A DNA stretch of 15,358 nucleotides from UBA8337 sp965662725. Its GTDB lineage: Bacteria; Pseudomonadota; Alphaproteobacteria; RS24. Of the stretch, positions 1 through 7,968 are shown in pieces. The position numbers were made by a program, and so were the translations under genes. Location: assembly GCA_965662725.1 (NCBI GenBank), contig CBFIIT010000037.1, positions 1 through 15,358 of the forward strand, given 5' to 3'. The notes below the pieces were generated by a model. That model had not been told where the DNA came from. It was given only the letters and a program-made list of their open reading frames with translations, and searched no databases. The first letter of the stretch is position 1, and each line of letters opens with the position of its first letter.

Positions 1-1
1 T

Positions 2-1501
2 GAACTCTCAGGCGGCTTCAGCTTCGAAACCGACCAAGATTCGCCGGTCTATGGCTATATGGGCAATTGGGGCGTTTGGCTCGATACAGAGAGCAATCTG
101 TTTACCCCGACTGACAACTCGATTGATATCAACGCCAATGTCGCCAATTCTGACACGCCGGTTAGCCGGACATTGGAATGGGCCGGTGGTGAGTTGTTCC
201 AAATCAGCTCGGCCAGCGCTGCATTGTCAGACGGCGACGTGATGATTGCCTATACATCAAGCGGCCCGGTTCGGGCGGTTTGGAATGATACAGACGGCAA
301 TTTCGACCTTTCCGAACTTGACGACCCTGATACCGCTGCTTCTCCAAGCGTTTTGTCAACGCGCAGTAATCTCTATTTCCCGAAGTTACAGCAAAATGTT
401 GAGTGGGATGGCAACTCTCCATCAGTGACCTATCTGCTGGAGGAAAGTGTTGCCACCAATGAAACTGTTCTTGAGAGTGGCTTGATACTGAGAAATTATA
501 GCGAGTATGTTCCTAATGAGGTCTCAAATCTGCCAATTACGGTATCTGAGTATGGCTCAAATGGTATGGTTAATATTGCCTCAGGTACAACAACACAAAG
601 CGCTCAAACCTTTGTTTTGACGCCGCGTACCATCTCAGAATTTGAAGGGCGCACGCTGTATTTTGATACCAATAATAATGGTTCTGTAGATGCGGGTGAA
701 GAGCCGGTTCGGTTCAACTTTACTCTTGCTTATACTGAGAGCGGACAATCAGCAACACCGTATGGCGGTTCGGCTTCTTCTTATTCGGGCTACTATCCGT
801 ATGAGAGTGTTATGCTGCACGCCGACACTCCTGAATGCGCTGTTGTAGACTCAGCCGATTGTGACAAATATGTATGGCGTTATGGCGCGTCAATTTGGGA
901 TCATTCGGTTGCCGCATTTGACACAGACGGGCCGATAACGATTTCGAAGCCATTGCGTTTTGATTATACCCATGCGGCAGCCAGTGATTTGAATAATGGT
1001 AATACATTGACTTTCTCATCACCGGATCCGAATAATCCGGCGGCGCATACAGAAACCAGCGGCGCATACTCGGTAACTGGCGCAACCTATGCAAACCAAA
1101 CCTTCATGCTGGAATATGACGGATCTAATCTGCATGGCTTGCCTTGGGCACCTGTCGGCAGTGATGCCTACGCTCAGTGGGTTGCATTGGCCAATTTGGT
1201 GGATGGTACTGAACTTGAAACATCAGAAGGTACGAATTACTACGTCCATGCATTGGAAATTGCTCGTACTTTGAAAGCTGAATCAAGCACAACGCCATGT
1301 GAAAATGCCGGTGTGTATTTCGAGACAATCAATCCATTGTCAAGTGATGTACAGCTTGGTTTGTCATTGAGCGATATTCCAAACATCACGGATACAGATT
1401 CATATCCGCGTCCGTCAGCCGTTTGGTCCGGTGCGCCGGATGATGACGACCTGACTTGTACCGTTACCCATGGTGACGGTTCAGCCTGTGTCTCTGAATA
1501 A
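2..1501 (+). CDS. Large secreted/extracytoplasmic protein of unknown function, C-terminal part
   Basis: The reading frame is open from base 2, before the first ATG at 59, so the gene starts outside the window; 499 residues are visible and the stop is TAA at 1499-1501. The protein is rich in Ser, Thr, Asn, Asp, Gly and aromatics and poor in Lys, with no transmembrane segment, as expected of a secreted beta-rich protein. Counting from base 2, residues 222-233 (DTNNNGSVDAGE) match a 12-residue EF-hand loop with ligands at positions 1, 3, 5, 9 and 12 and Gly at 6. An incomplete second loop (DTDGNFDLSE) lies near residue 96. Cysteines are few; two sit in the extreme C-terminus and could form a disulfide. 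No autotransporter barrel, RTX nonapeptides or PEP-CTERM/LPXTG sorting tail is visible. I do not recognise the family with confidence. It converges on the T2SS operon, which makes it a candidate substrate, but that is inference only. Confidence 0.85.
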   Translation, partial: ELSGGFSFETDQDSPVYGYMGNWGVWLDTESNLFTPTDNSIDINANVANSDTPVSRTLEWAGGELFQISSASAALSDGDVMIAYTSSGPVRAVWNDTDGNFDLSELDDPDTAASPSVLSTRSNLYFPKLQQNVEWDGNSPSVTYLLEESVATNETVLESGLILRNYSEYVPNEVSNLPITVSEYGSNGMVNIASGTTTQSAQTFVLTPRTISEFEGRTLYFDTNNNGSVDAGEEPVRFNFTLAYTESGQSATPYGGSASSYSGYYPYESVMLHADTPECAVVDSADCDKYVWRYGASIWDHSVAAFDTDGPITISKPLRFDYTHAAASDLNNGNTLTFSSPDPNNPAAHTETSGAYSVTGATYANQTFMLEYDGSNLHGLPWAPVGSDAYAQWVALANLVDGTELETSEGTNYYVHALEIARTLKAESSTTPCENAGVYFETINPLSSDVQLGLSLSDIPNITDTDSYPRPSAVWSGAPDDDDLTCTVTHGDGSACVSE

Positions 1502-1520
1502 TCGGTTCAAAGAAATCAGA

Positions 1521-1549
1521 AAGCCCGGCTTCGGCCGGGCTTTTTTTTT
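1521..1549 (+). terminator. Strong Rho-independent terminator with UUCG tetraloop
   Basis: A perfect 9-bp stem (AAGCCCGGC at 1521-1529 paired with GCCGGGCTT at 1534-1542) closes a TTCG loop with a C-G closing pair, the extra-stable cUUCGg tetraloop. It runs into nine T residues (1541-1549). It lies 19 bases after the stop of the plus-strand gene. Read on the minus strand the same hairpin follows the end of the T2SS operon by about 30 bases, but its trailing sequence there (TTTCTGATTTCTTTG) is only moderately T-rich, so termination in that direction would be weaker. Confidence 0.93.
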
Positions 1550-1571
1550 GGTTTTATTTTCCGTTTATCGG

Positions 1572-2054
1572 CTAATTGCGACAGCCATAAAGGCCGACAA
1601 TCGGGATGATTGTCTCGCGGCCTGACGGCTCACTCAATTCAATGCGGCCACCGGAAATGGCTACGCCTTTCAGCACATTGCGGCCTTCAGCCACGCTAAT
1701 GCTGACCGTCATTTTCAGCTCATCAACCATAAATTCCTGACGCGCGAATAAGCCGTCCATAACCGGCTGTTCAGCCGCCAATCGGGTGATTTTGCTGCCC
1801 GGTTTAAACGGCACATTAACCTGCTGCGTTTTACCGTTCTGAAATAATTGCAAGGGCCGACCTGCGCCTTGCCCCCATAAAAACAAACCGCATTCACCCG
1901 GCACAAGGTTTTGTGGGCCGAGGCGGGTCTGAGTGGCGCGCGTCGGGTCAAAAGCATTTGATGTTCCCTTAGCCGCCTCAGGCGCGTCGGCGCGGGGCGC
2001 AGCGCAAGCGGTTAGGGCCGCGCCAAGTGCAATCATGCCAATCATCTTGTTCAT
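1572..2054 (-). CDS. Small lipoprotein, last gene of the T2SS operon
   Basis: A 160-residue protein. The N-terminus is a lipoprotein signal peptide with lipobox LTAC and the lipidated Cys at residue 17, so it is expected at the periplasmic face of a membrane. Residue +2 after Cys is Ala, not Asp, which by the enterobacterial Lol rule favours the outer membrane; the rule may not hold here. The mature part has a low-complexity Ala/Pro linker, then a conserved-looking block GECGLFLW near residues 53-60 and a probably beta-rich region. Cys55 and Cys158 could pair. The start at 2054 is chosen because it begins the lipoprotein signal, has an AAGGG upstream, and overlaps the gspN stop by one base (TAATG); an ATG at 2084 would put ten non-signal residues first. 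It does not look like a known pilotin (GspS/AspS), but its place in the operon suggests a secretion-related role. I have a vague impression that similar proteins occur in other alphaproteobacteria; this is unverified. Confidence 0.8.
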   Translation of the reverse strand: MNKMIGMIALGAALTACAAPRADAPEAAKGTSNAFDPTRATQTRLGPQNLVPGECGLFLWGQGAGRPLQLFQNGKTQQVNVPFKPGSKITRLAAEQPVMDGLFARQEFMVDELKMTVSISVAEGRNVLKGVAISGGRIELSEPSGRETIIPIVGLYGCRN

Positions 2055-2785
2055 TACAAAATACCCTTTATCTGCGCCTTCCATCGGCCTTGCCGTTTCT
2101 TAAAACCGGCTGATTTCAACGCTGCCTTCAAGCCTTCACTTTCATCAAACCCGTCCTCCAGCGACAGGTCAATATCCGCCTTATAGCGATTGCCGTTTAC
2201 CGTGCCACGAATGACCGCAACCAAGCTATTATCGCGCGGGTTCAGCAGAAAGCTGGCCTTACCATTATCGCAACTGGCGCTGCCATCCCATTGGTCGGCT
2301 TGTGGCAAAAAGCTTTTCAGAAGCGGGTTGTTGAGCTGTAAGGCGAGCGTAATATCGCCCGAAACGCATTGCCCGTCTTGTGACAAAACCAAAGCTTGCG
2401 TTTTCATATCAATGCGCGGGGTCAATTGCATACGCCGCACGGTTAGCGGATAGAGCGCGGTAGCATCCAAGTTTGCCAAATGCAGACGTTCATCAGCCAA
2501 TTTTATCAACTCGCCCTTTAACGACGCAATATCGCCGCGCAATGAAAACGTACCAAGGCCATTGCCGGTCATGAAACCGCTTGGGCTCAAGCGATAAGCA
2601 CCGCTATCAAAGCGCATTTCTTGGAAAGACAGATTGCTGAAACGAGCATTCCAAACCGTGCCTTGCGCACCGGCCGCTTCAATGCCGCCATTTTTTAAAT
2701 AGGGCAGCATGGTAGCCGCAGGTAAGCGCGCGATTGTAGCGGTGCCGAATACGACAATAAAAACCAAAGCCAATGGCAATTTCAT
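2054..2785 (-). CDS. gspN: Type II secretion system protein GspN
   Basis: A 243-residue protein with a single N-terminal hydrophobic segment (about residues 3-22), which acts as signal anchor, and a periplasmic remainder. The order L-M-N at the end of the operon, the length near the usual 240-260, and features such as a GTVWNA block at 42-47 followed by alternating beta-type sequence fit the GspN family (T2SSN). Cys140 and Cys172 could form a disulfide. GspN is an accessory component found in only some T2SS loci and its exact role is not settled. The ATG overlaps the gspM stop by one base (TGATG), indicating coupled translation. Confidence 0.87.
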   Translation of the reverse strand: MKLPLALVFIVVFGTATIARLPAATMLPYLKNGGIEAAGAQGTVWNARFSNLSFQEMRFDSGAYRLSPSGFMTGNGLGTFSLRGDIASLKGELIKLADERLHLANLDATALYPLTVRRMQLTPRIDMKTQALVLSQDGQCVSGDITLALQLNNPLLKSFLPQADQWDGSASCDNGKASFLLNPRDNSLVAVIRGTVNGNRYKADIDLSLEDGFDESEGLKAALKSAGFKKRQGRWKAQIKGIL

Positions 2786-3285
2786 CAGCGCGCATCCCCA
2801 AAGCCGATTTCGGCGTCCAGAGTATTGCCGTTCAGGGATTTGTTAATGGAAGCGTTAATCACCGGCACGGCTTGCCGATTTTCGACCTGCGCCACCCAAT
2901 CGAATAAATCACCGGCCGTTACATTGCGGATATAAACGGTGAAACCATCGGTTTGCGGCTCCACTTGGTCAATGGTGATGCCGGCCTCGCGTGCCGCTTC
3001 GACCACACGCGTGCGCGCCGGTTTACTGCGGTCAATGGCACCGGTTTGGGGGCCGCCGCCATCAACTTTATCGAGCATGGCGATAATGCGGCCCAAACGT
3101 GCACCCTCATTATCCAGACTGCGCTGGGCCGCTTTTTGATAGGCCAGCGCCGGTAAGGCAATCAGCAGATAAAATGCAAAACCGGCACAGGCAATGCCCA
3201 TAATGCTAACCGCCACTTGCTCGCGCTGTGTCAGGCGTGCCCAAAAGGCTTGCGCTGCGTTTTTAATATTATTTATCCGGCTCAT
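2785..3285 (-). CDS. gspM: Type II secretion system inner-membrane protein GspM
   Basis: A 166-residue bitopic protein: a short cytoplasmic N-terminus (1-23) containing WARLTQREQ, a transmembrane helix at about 24-49, then a periplasmic helix and a small ferredoxin-like domain. The WxxLxxREQ pattern just before the membrane helix and the length (usual 150-180) are typical of GspM. GspM pairs with GspL in the inner-membrane assembly platform. It overlaps gspL and gspN by one base each, so the three genes are coupled. Confidence 0.9.
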   Translation of the reverse strand: MSRINNIKNAAQAFWARLTQREQVAVSIMGIACAGFAFYLLIALPALAYQKAAQRSLDNEGARLGRIIAMLDKVDGGGPQTGAIDRSKPARTRVVEAAREAGITIDQVEPQTDGFTVYIRNVTAGDLFDWVAQVENRQAVPVINASINKSLNGNTLDAEIGFGDAR

Positions 3286-4277
3286 CAGCGACGTCCTGCA
3301 GATTGGGTCAGCGTAAATCGCCCGATAACAAGTTGATTGTTTTGCTCGCTTTTACCTTCCTCGACGCGAAATCCGGCCATGGCCAATTTCTGTCGACTGC
3401 TTTCCAAGACGCTGAAATTGCGCGCCGAAAGCGTTATTTCCATGCTTTGATTGCGGCCACCGGTGAATTCAATCGCTTCAAGTCGTGCATTGGGCAGGCT
3501 TTGTAAAACGGCCATAAGCTGGCTGCTATGGCCGGTAAAAGAGGCACCGGTACCGCCGCCCAAGCGATTGCGGAGCTGCGCCTCGACATTCACCACGCGG
3601 CGCACTTCAGGAAATTTTTTGCGAAACATATCTTCGCCGCTTTGCGCCAATTCTACGGCTTTTTGACGGTCAGAAAACCCGCCATAAACTGTCGCTGCCA
3701 GCCATATGGCAATCGCCGCCGCGGCCAAGGTCAATGGGCGTTTAAAGGTCGCCAGTATCTCGCCAATCGGCAATTGTGTGCCAAAGCGTCCGGTGGCAAA
3801 GCCCGGCGCGACAGGCAGGCTGTCTGCGCGCGCGGTTATGGTTTCGCTGTCACCGATTGCCGCTTCAGCCAATGCCTTAGGCAGGCGAAAGCCGGTGCCA
3901 TCGGCGCGGCGCGCCAGAATATCACCATCGCGCTCAATAATTGCAATCCCCTTATCGGGTTGCGGCACTTGCATATAATCCGGCCAAATCGCTTGTAATT
4001 CCAGCTTCTCGGCCTGCGCGGCGCGCATCAGTTCATCGAGCCGCTGTTTGGCGCAGGCAAAAACAAGGCTGTCATCGTTTTCGGCGAGCGGCATATGACA
4101 AAAGCTGATGTCGTCATTATCTGTCAAATAATCGGACATGATATGCGGAAGGGCGCGCTGCAATTTGGCGTCAGACAGTTTCGGCAAGCGCAGACGAAAA
4201 CTGCTGACCGCTTGCCCGTCCAGCAATCCGCATGCTTGGCGGCCGCTTTCATCGGTTTTGATGAACTGTGCTGACAT
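3285..4277 (-). CDS. gspL: Type II secretion system cytoplasmic-membrane protein GspL
   Basis: A 330-residue protein. The N-terminal ~175 residues are the cytoplasmic actin-like domain that recruits the GspE ATPase; one transmembrane helix lies at about 180-200; the periplasmic C-terminus (after about 205) is a helix plus a ferredoxin-like domain that pairs with GspM. It is somewhat shorter than enterobacterial GspL (about 380-400). The start at 4277 (ATG, MSAQF) is chosen over an in-frame TTG at 4295 because a GGAG sits at 4290-4293 and the ATG falls four bases after the gspK stop; the TTG would lie inside gspK. Sequence divergence is high for this family, so the call rests on position, topology and length as well as residues. 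Confidence 0.88.
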   Translation of the reverse strand: MSAQFIKTDESGRQACGLLDGQAVSSFRLRLPKLSDAKLQRALPHIMSDYLTDNDDISFCHMPLAENDDSLVFACAKQRLDELMRAAQAEKLELQAIWPDYMQVPQPDKGIAIIERDGDILARRADGTGFRLPKALAEAAIGDSETITARADSLPVAPGFATGRFGTQLPIGEILATFKRPLTLAAAAIAIWLAATVYGGFSDRQKAVELAQSGEDMFRKKFPEVRRVVNVEAQLRNRLGGGTGASFTGHSSQLMAVLQSLPNARLEAIEFTGGRNQSMEITLSARNFSVLESSRQKLAMAGFRVEEGKSEQNNQLVIGRFTLTQSAGRR

Positions 4278-4281
4278 ATAC

Positions 4282-5274
4282 TTATAACGCTCCAAACTTG
4301 CGGCTTATCATAGTGTAGGTGCGGTTTGGGTAAAAGTGAATGTCGCTGCTCATTTGCGTACGTCCGGTCGCCGCCTCAACATTGATTTTCACCCTTATCC
4401 GTCGCGGGACATCGCCGAACCGAGTGCGCAAGCTACGCGAGGTCTCGACACTGGCCAAAGCCGGATGCGCCCAGAATTGCGCCGATGTATAGCCGCCAAG
4501 CGGTTGTTGTTCCAGCATATTGCGCAACTGGCTTTGGCTGACGCTCGGCCCCAAAATCGCTTGTAAAAGCGGCGCATGGCGTGGCGCCAGCATCGGTGTG
4601 TTTATCAATGTTTGTTGCTTCGCGGCATCGGCGCATATCAAATCACCCAATGCGTCCATTAATTCCGCTGAGACATCGCGTATCAAACGCATTTCCTCAA
4701 TGCTCGCCATTGGTGCGTTGGGCAGTCTGTAGGGCGGGCTTTCTTCGGTGTAATAATCATCTTCGGCCCCCAATTCCAATGGCTTATCATCGCTGTCTTG
4801 CCAATCGGCAATGGCCGAGCTGATGGCGCGGGCGGCTTGTTTGCCGAGGCCGAAACTTTCCAGCAAAGTTGAAAAATCACGGACGCTTTCATTGCGGCTC
4901 TGCCAGCCTGTCGCATAGCTGCCGGAGACCAATGCGGTGAGGTTAAAGCAATTGGTGATATCGCTAATCTCGCCACTAATCCGCGTTCCGTCATGCGAGA
5001 AAACAAAACGGTTTTCGCCGGCCTCGGTCAAGAGGCGCAAGTTTTGTCCCTGTTTTAAAAAATCGCGGGTGACATTAATCGCCACTGTTTCGGCAGCCAA
5101 AGCGTGTTGACGTGCTTGTGCCTGTCCGGCTTGCGCCGTGGTCATGGAAATCAAACGGGTGAGGCTGTCGAATGAAAAAATCGCCATTGTGCTCATCACC
5201 GAGACAATGCCGAGCACCAATATCAAAGCCGCACCTTTTTCATTGTCGCGGTTTTTACTTAGGCCTCGGGTCAT
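4282..5274 (-). CDS. gspK: Type II secretion system minor pseudopilin GspK
   Basis: A 330-residue protein with a prepilin-type leader: basic residues, then G14 / A15 as the cleavage site, followed by a hydrophobic helix. Unlike other pseudopilins it lacks the Glu at mature position 5, a known hallmark of GspK. The block DWQDSD...GAEDDYYTEESPPY (about residues 157-180) and the following NAPMASIEEMRLI are diagnostic for GspK and carry the acidic residues associated with calcium binding. Two cysteines flank the alpha-helical domain. GspK forms the tip of the pseudopilus with GspI and GspJ. The gene overlaps gspJ by four bases (ATGA). Confidence 0.95.
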   Translation of the reverse strand: MTRGLSKNRDNEKGAALILVLGIVSVMSTMAIFSFDSLTRLISMTTAQAGQAQARQHALAAETVAINVTRDFLKQGQNLRLLTEAGENRFVFSHDGTRISGEISDITNCFNLTALVSGSYATGWQSRNESVRDFSTLLESFGLGKQAARAISSAIADWQDSDDKPLELGAEDDYYTEESPPYRLPNAPMASIEEMRLIRDVSAELMDALGDLICADAAKQQTLINTPMLAPRHAPLLQAILGPSVSQSQLRNMLEQQPLGGYTSAQFWAHPALASVETSRSLRTRFGDVPRRIRVKINVEAATGRTQMSSDIHFYPNRTYTMISRKFGAL

Positions 5275-5918
5275 TGGTAAACCCCCGGTGGCAGGCGGAA
5301 CATATGTGTATAATCACTGCGCCGATTGCCGTCTTGTATTTGCCAAGTCAGTTCAACCAAATGCGGTAATTTTGAGCGAGGGCCAAAAAACCGCCCCGAT
5401 ACATGGCCGATAAACCATTGCTGCTGCCAATCTTTGCCATCAAAAAAACGCGCGTTAAGTGCGCCAATGCCGGTCAGTAAAACAATATCCCGCTTTTCGG
5501 TATCCAGTGCCGCATTGGGGCGCTGCCAAACCCGCCTTATGAGACGCCCGTCATCCAGACAATAGCTGAGCGATTCTATATCAGAACGGCTGTCATCAAA
5601 TTGAGCGGCCAAGCCATTGCGTCGCGCAAAAGTCAAAAAGCAATCCTTGGTGGCATCACCTTCAAAAACAGCCTGCGACGTCGCCGGGCCATGCGGACGA
5701 ACAATGCCATGCGCCAAATCTTCAGCCAGCAAACTTCGTGCGCGCATAATCGTGGCCAATTTGTCGAGCTGCCTTTGCTGGCCATCGCCACCGGCCAGAA
5801 AACCGGAAAAAATCATAATTGCTGCGGTGCTGACCATGGCTAACAAGGCGAGGGCGACAAGCGCCTCAACCAGAGAGAAACCGGCCTCAGGTGATCTGTT
5901 GGAAGGAGCACGGGTCAT
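5271..5918 (-). CDS. gspJ: Type II secretion system minor pseudopilin GspJ
   Basis: A 215-residue protein with a class III leader cut at G13 / F14 (GFSLVEALVALALLAM), Glu at mature position 5, and a hydrophobic first helix. The length (usual 190-230), the order I-J-K, and the C-terminal pattern LVELTWQIQ...RLPPGVY fit GspJ. It joins GspI and GspK in the tip complex of the pseudopilus. It overlaps both neighbours by four bases (ATGA at each junction), a strong sign of coupled translation. Confidence 0.94.
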   Translation of the reverse strand: MTRAPSNRSPEAGFSLVEALVALALLAMVSTAAIMIFSGFLAGGDGQQRQLDKLATIMRARSLLAEDLAHGIVRPHGPATSQAVFEGDATKDCFLTFARRNGLAAQFDDSRSDIESLSYCLDDGRLIRRVWQRPNAALDTEKRDIVLLTGIGALNARFFDGKDWQQQWFIGHVSGRFFGPRSKLPHLVELTWQIQDGNRRSDYTHMFRLPPGVYQ

Positions 5919-6295
5919 TTGTCGGCCCCGCTATAACCGCTCAATGAAGCCAAAATAGCGCGCTCGCCGCGCCGTTTCACTTCAACCGTCAAACGGGTTA
6001 AATCAGTGCGCCTATCGGTGTCAGTTTTGATGCGATAGGTGAAGCGAATACCGCCTTGGGCCTGCTTGCCTTTGCGATTCTTGGGCAATGTTTCATGCGC
6101 GGTTAGCTCATTAATCACATTTTCAGCTACCATGGCCGCCAGCGCGCGCTCTTCAAGCCGCGCCGCATTTTGCATCGCATTGCCTTGATTGACCAATAAA
6201 GGAATAACCGCCAATGAAAGCAGTGATACCGCAACCATCAACTCAAGCAGCGAGAAGCCGCGCTGGCCTTTCGGATGCGCTTTGATTTGCGTCAT
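5915..6295 (-). CDS. gspI: Type II secretion system minor pseudopilin GspI
   Basis: A 126-residue protein with leader cut at G13 / F14 (GFSLLELMVAVSLLSLAV) and Glu at mature position 5. Right after the helix come NAARLEERALAAMVAEN and NELTAHETLP, which match the GspI signature (residues equivalent to LA..VA.N..). GspI nucleates the pseudopilus tip. The start at 6295 is an ATG overlapping the gspG stop by three bases (ATGA), with AGGA just upstream; the alternative TTG at 6310 is poorer. Its upstream neighbour is gspG, not gspH as in the usual order. Confidence 0.93.
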   Translation of the reverse strand: MTQIKAHPKGQRGFSLLELMVAVSLLSLAVIPLLVNQGNAMQNAARLEERALAAMVAENVINELTAHETLPKNRKGKQAQGGIRFTYRIKTDTDRRTDLTRLTVEVKRRGERAILASLSGYSGADK

Positions 6296-6714
6296 TCGTC
6301 CTGAAGCCAATTGCCGATATCGGCGTTTTCGCCTTCGCCACCAATGCGGCCATCAGCTCCCAGTGACATCACGTCAAAAATGCCGTTCTCACCCGGAATG
6401 AGATAAACATACTCATTGCCCCACGGGTCTTTCGGCAGCGCCTTAATAAAGCCTTGCTTGCGAATGGAATTACCGCCCGGGGTTTCAGTCAGCACGTCCA
6501 ACCCGTCATCCATGGCCGGATAGCGCAGCATTTCCATGCGATACATTTCCACCGCTTGCGATAAAATAGCGACATCAGCGCGGGCTTTTTCCACCATGGC
6601 GCGGTCTTGGCTCGGCAAAACATTTAGCGCCACAACAGATGTTAAAAGCCCGATAATGACGATTACCACCATCAGCTCAATGAATGAAAAACCGGCTTGC
6701 AAAGAATTGCGCAT
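6292..6714 (-). CDS. gspG: Type II secretion system major pseudopilin GspG
   Basis: A 140-residue protein, the expected length. The leader is short (MRNSLQAG) with cleavage at G8 / F9 and Glu at mature position 5 (GFSFIELMVVIVIIG). The DPWGNEYVY block and the C-terminal SLGADGRIGGEGENADIGNW carry the conserved calcium-site residues of GspG. It is the main subunit of the pseudopilus. The start at 6714 is set by AGGAG at 6720-6724 and by the leader; a longer open frame up to 6849 only adds sequence overlapping gspF and gives no leader peptide. Confidence 0.97.
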   Translation of the reverse strand: MRNSLQAGFSFIELMVVIVIIGLLTSVVALNVLPSQDRAMVEKARADVAILSQAVEMYRMEMLRYPAMDDGLDVLTETPGGNSIRKQGFIKALPKDPWGNEYVYLIPGENGIFDVMSLGADGRIGGEGENADIGNWLQDE

Positions 6715-6719
6715 GGGAA

Positions 6720-6724
6720 CTCCT
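6720..6724 (-). promoter_or_regulatory. Ribosome binding site of gspG
   Basis: AGGAG on the minus strand, five bases before the gspG ATG (6712-6714) and overlapping the gspF stop codon (6723-6725). This is one of the clearest Shine-Dalgarno sites in the operon, which suits the major pseudopilin, the subunit needed in greatest amount. It decides the start over upstream alternatives. Confidence 0.75.
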
Positions 6725-7961
6725 AACTCAATATCAGCGAGTTTAGCTGCATGATCGGCAACATGATAGCCATGACGATGAAGCCGACCACAAGCCCCAT
6801 AATCACAACAATAATCGGTTCTAAAAGATTCAGTAAAGACTGCGTCCAACCGTCAATTTCCTGCTCCAAATAATCCGCTGTCTTCATCAGCAATAATGAA
6901 AGAGAGCCGGATTTTTCGCCCATGCCAATCATATAAACCAGCAATGGTGAAAATGCCTCGCTGCTGCGAAAAGCAGCGGCCAGCGAACGGCCTTCATAAA
7001 CATCATTGTAAACCGCGTTAACGGCGGCTCGTAGCTTATGATTATTTTGTGTTTCACGCGCCGCATTCAACGCTTCCAAAACCGGACTGCCGCCTTCCAC
7101 CAGCGTGCCAAGCGTGCGCGCCAAACGAGCGCTGGCCACTGTTTGTAAAAATTTGCCCAGCACCGGCAGGGCCAAAAGCCGCGTATCGAATTTCAGCCGC
7201 CGCGTTTCATCACGCATGCGCTGGCGCGTTAAGCCAAGGCCGATAAGCAGCAGCAATGCGATAAGCGGTCCATAGCTGACAAGAATATCTGACAGGCCAA
7301 CGACAATACGCGTCGGCAAAGGCAAGGCGGTTTGAAACGTATCGAACTGGCTGGCGATTTTCGGCACAACAACGGTAATGAGCAATATCAGCACAGCCAG
7401 TGCGACGCTTGCCAAAACGGCAGGATAAACCAACGCCGCGCGCACACGGTCGCGCACTTGCTGGGTTTTTTCCCCATAGGTCGCAACGCGGTCGAGGATT
7501 TCAGCCAAATCGCCGCTGGCTTCTCCGGCTGCAATCATTGCCACATAAAGACGGTCAAAAGAGGCAGCCTCACGGCGCATTGCATCGGATAATTTCCGTC
7601 CCTCAACCACATGACTGCGCACATTGGTCAGCACATCGCGAATAACCGGCTTGGTGTTTTGCATGGCAATCGATTGCAAAGCTTCATCAACCGCAATACC
7701 CGCTCCAATCATCGTTGCCAATTGGCGTGTGATAAGTGCCAAATCGCGTGTGCCGATGGCGTGCTTACGTCGCGGCAGCGCGAATGTTGAAGCGGCTGCG
7801 GCTGCGGCTTTCTCTTGGCTGTTTTTGGTCTCATCAAGATTAAGCGGAAACAGCGATTGCCCCTGCAAATTACGCCGTGCATCGCCAAGGCTGTCGGCGG
7901 CAATGACCCCTTTGCGGGTTTTCCCTTTTTCATCAACGGCGACATATTGATAGGCAGGCAT
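6723..7961 (-). CDS. gspF: Type II secretion system inner-membrane platform protein GspF
   Basis: A 412-residue polytopic protein with the two T2SSF repeats. It opens with the family start MPAYQYVAVDEKG. The repeats carry paired motifs, MIAAGEASGDLAEIL near residues 142-156 and YMIGMGEKSGSL near 343-354, and three transmembrane segments lie at about 179-200, 228-245 and 381-403. GspF is the core of the inner-membrane platform and couples ATPase turnover to pseudopilus assembly. An Ala-rich linker sits near residues 50-60. The start at 7961 lies seven bases after the gspE stop; an upstream in-frame start at 8018 would be inside gspE and would add residues foreign to the family. Confidence 0.97.
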   Translation of the reverse strand: MPAYQYVAVDEKGKTRKGVIAADSLGDARRNLQGQSLFPLNLDETKNSQEKAAAAAASTFALPRRKHAIGTRDLALITRQLATMIGAGIAVDEALQSIAMQNTKPVIRDVLTNVRSHVVEGRKLSDAMRREAASFDRLYVAMIAAGEASGDLAEILDRVATYGEKTQQVRDRVRAALVYPAVLASVALAVLILLITVVVPKIASQFDTFQTALPLPTRIVVGLSDILVSYGPLIALLLLIGLGLTRQRMRDETRRLKFDTRLLALPVLGKFLQTVASARLARTLGTLVEGGSPVLEALNAARETQNNHKLRAAVNAVYNDVYEGRSLAAAFRSSEAFSPLLVYMIGMGEKSGSLSLLLMKTADYLEQEIDGWTQSLLNLLEPIIVVIMGLVVGFIVMAIMLPIMQLNSLILS

Positions 7962-7968
7962 GGCGGAC

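Noticed and set aside
3528..3998. 156-codon plus-strand open frame
   Set aside because: It lies antisense inside gspL, has low-complexity Arg/Ala-rich translation with no motif, and gspL is well supported.
6715..6849. N-terminal extension of gspG to an upstream alternative start
   Set aside because: The extra residues are translated from the gspF coding sequence in another frame and would destroy the short prepilin leader; AGGAG at 6720-6724 supports the 6714 start.
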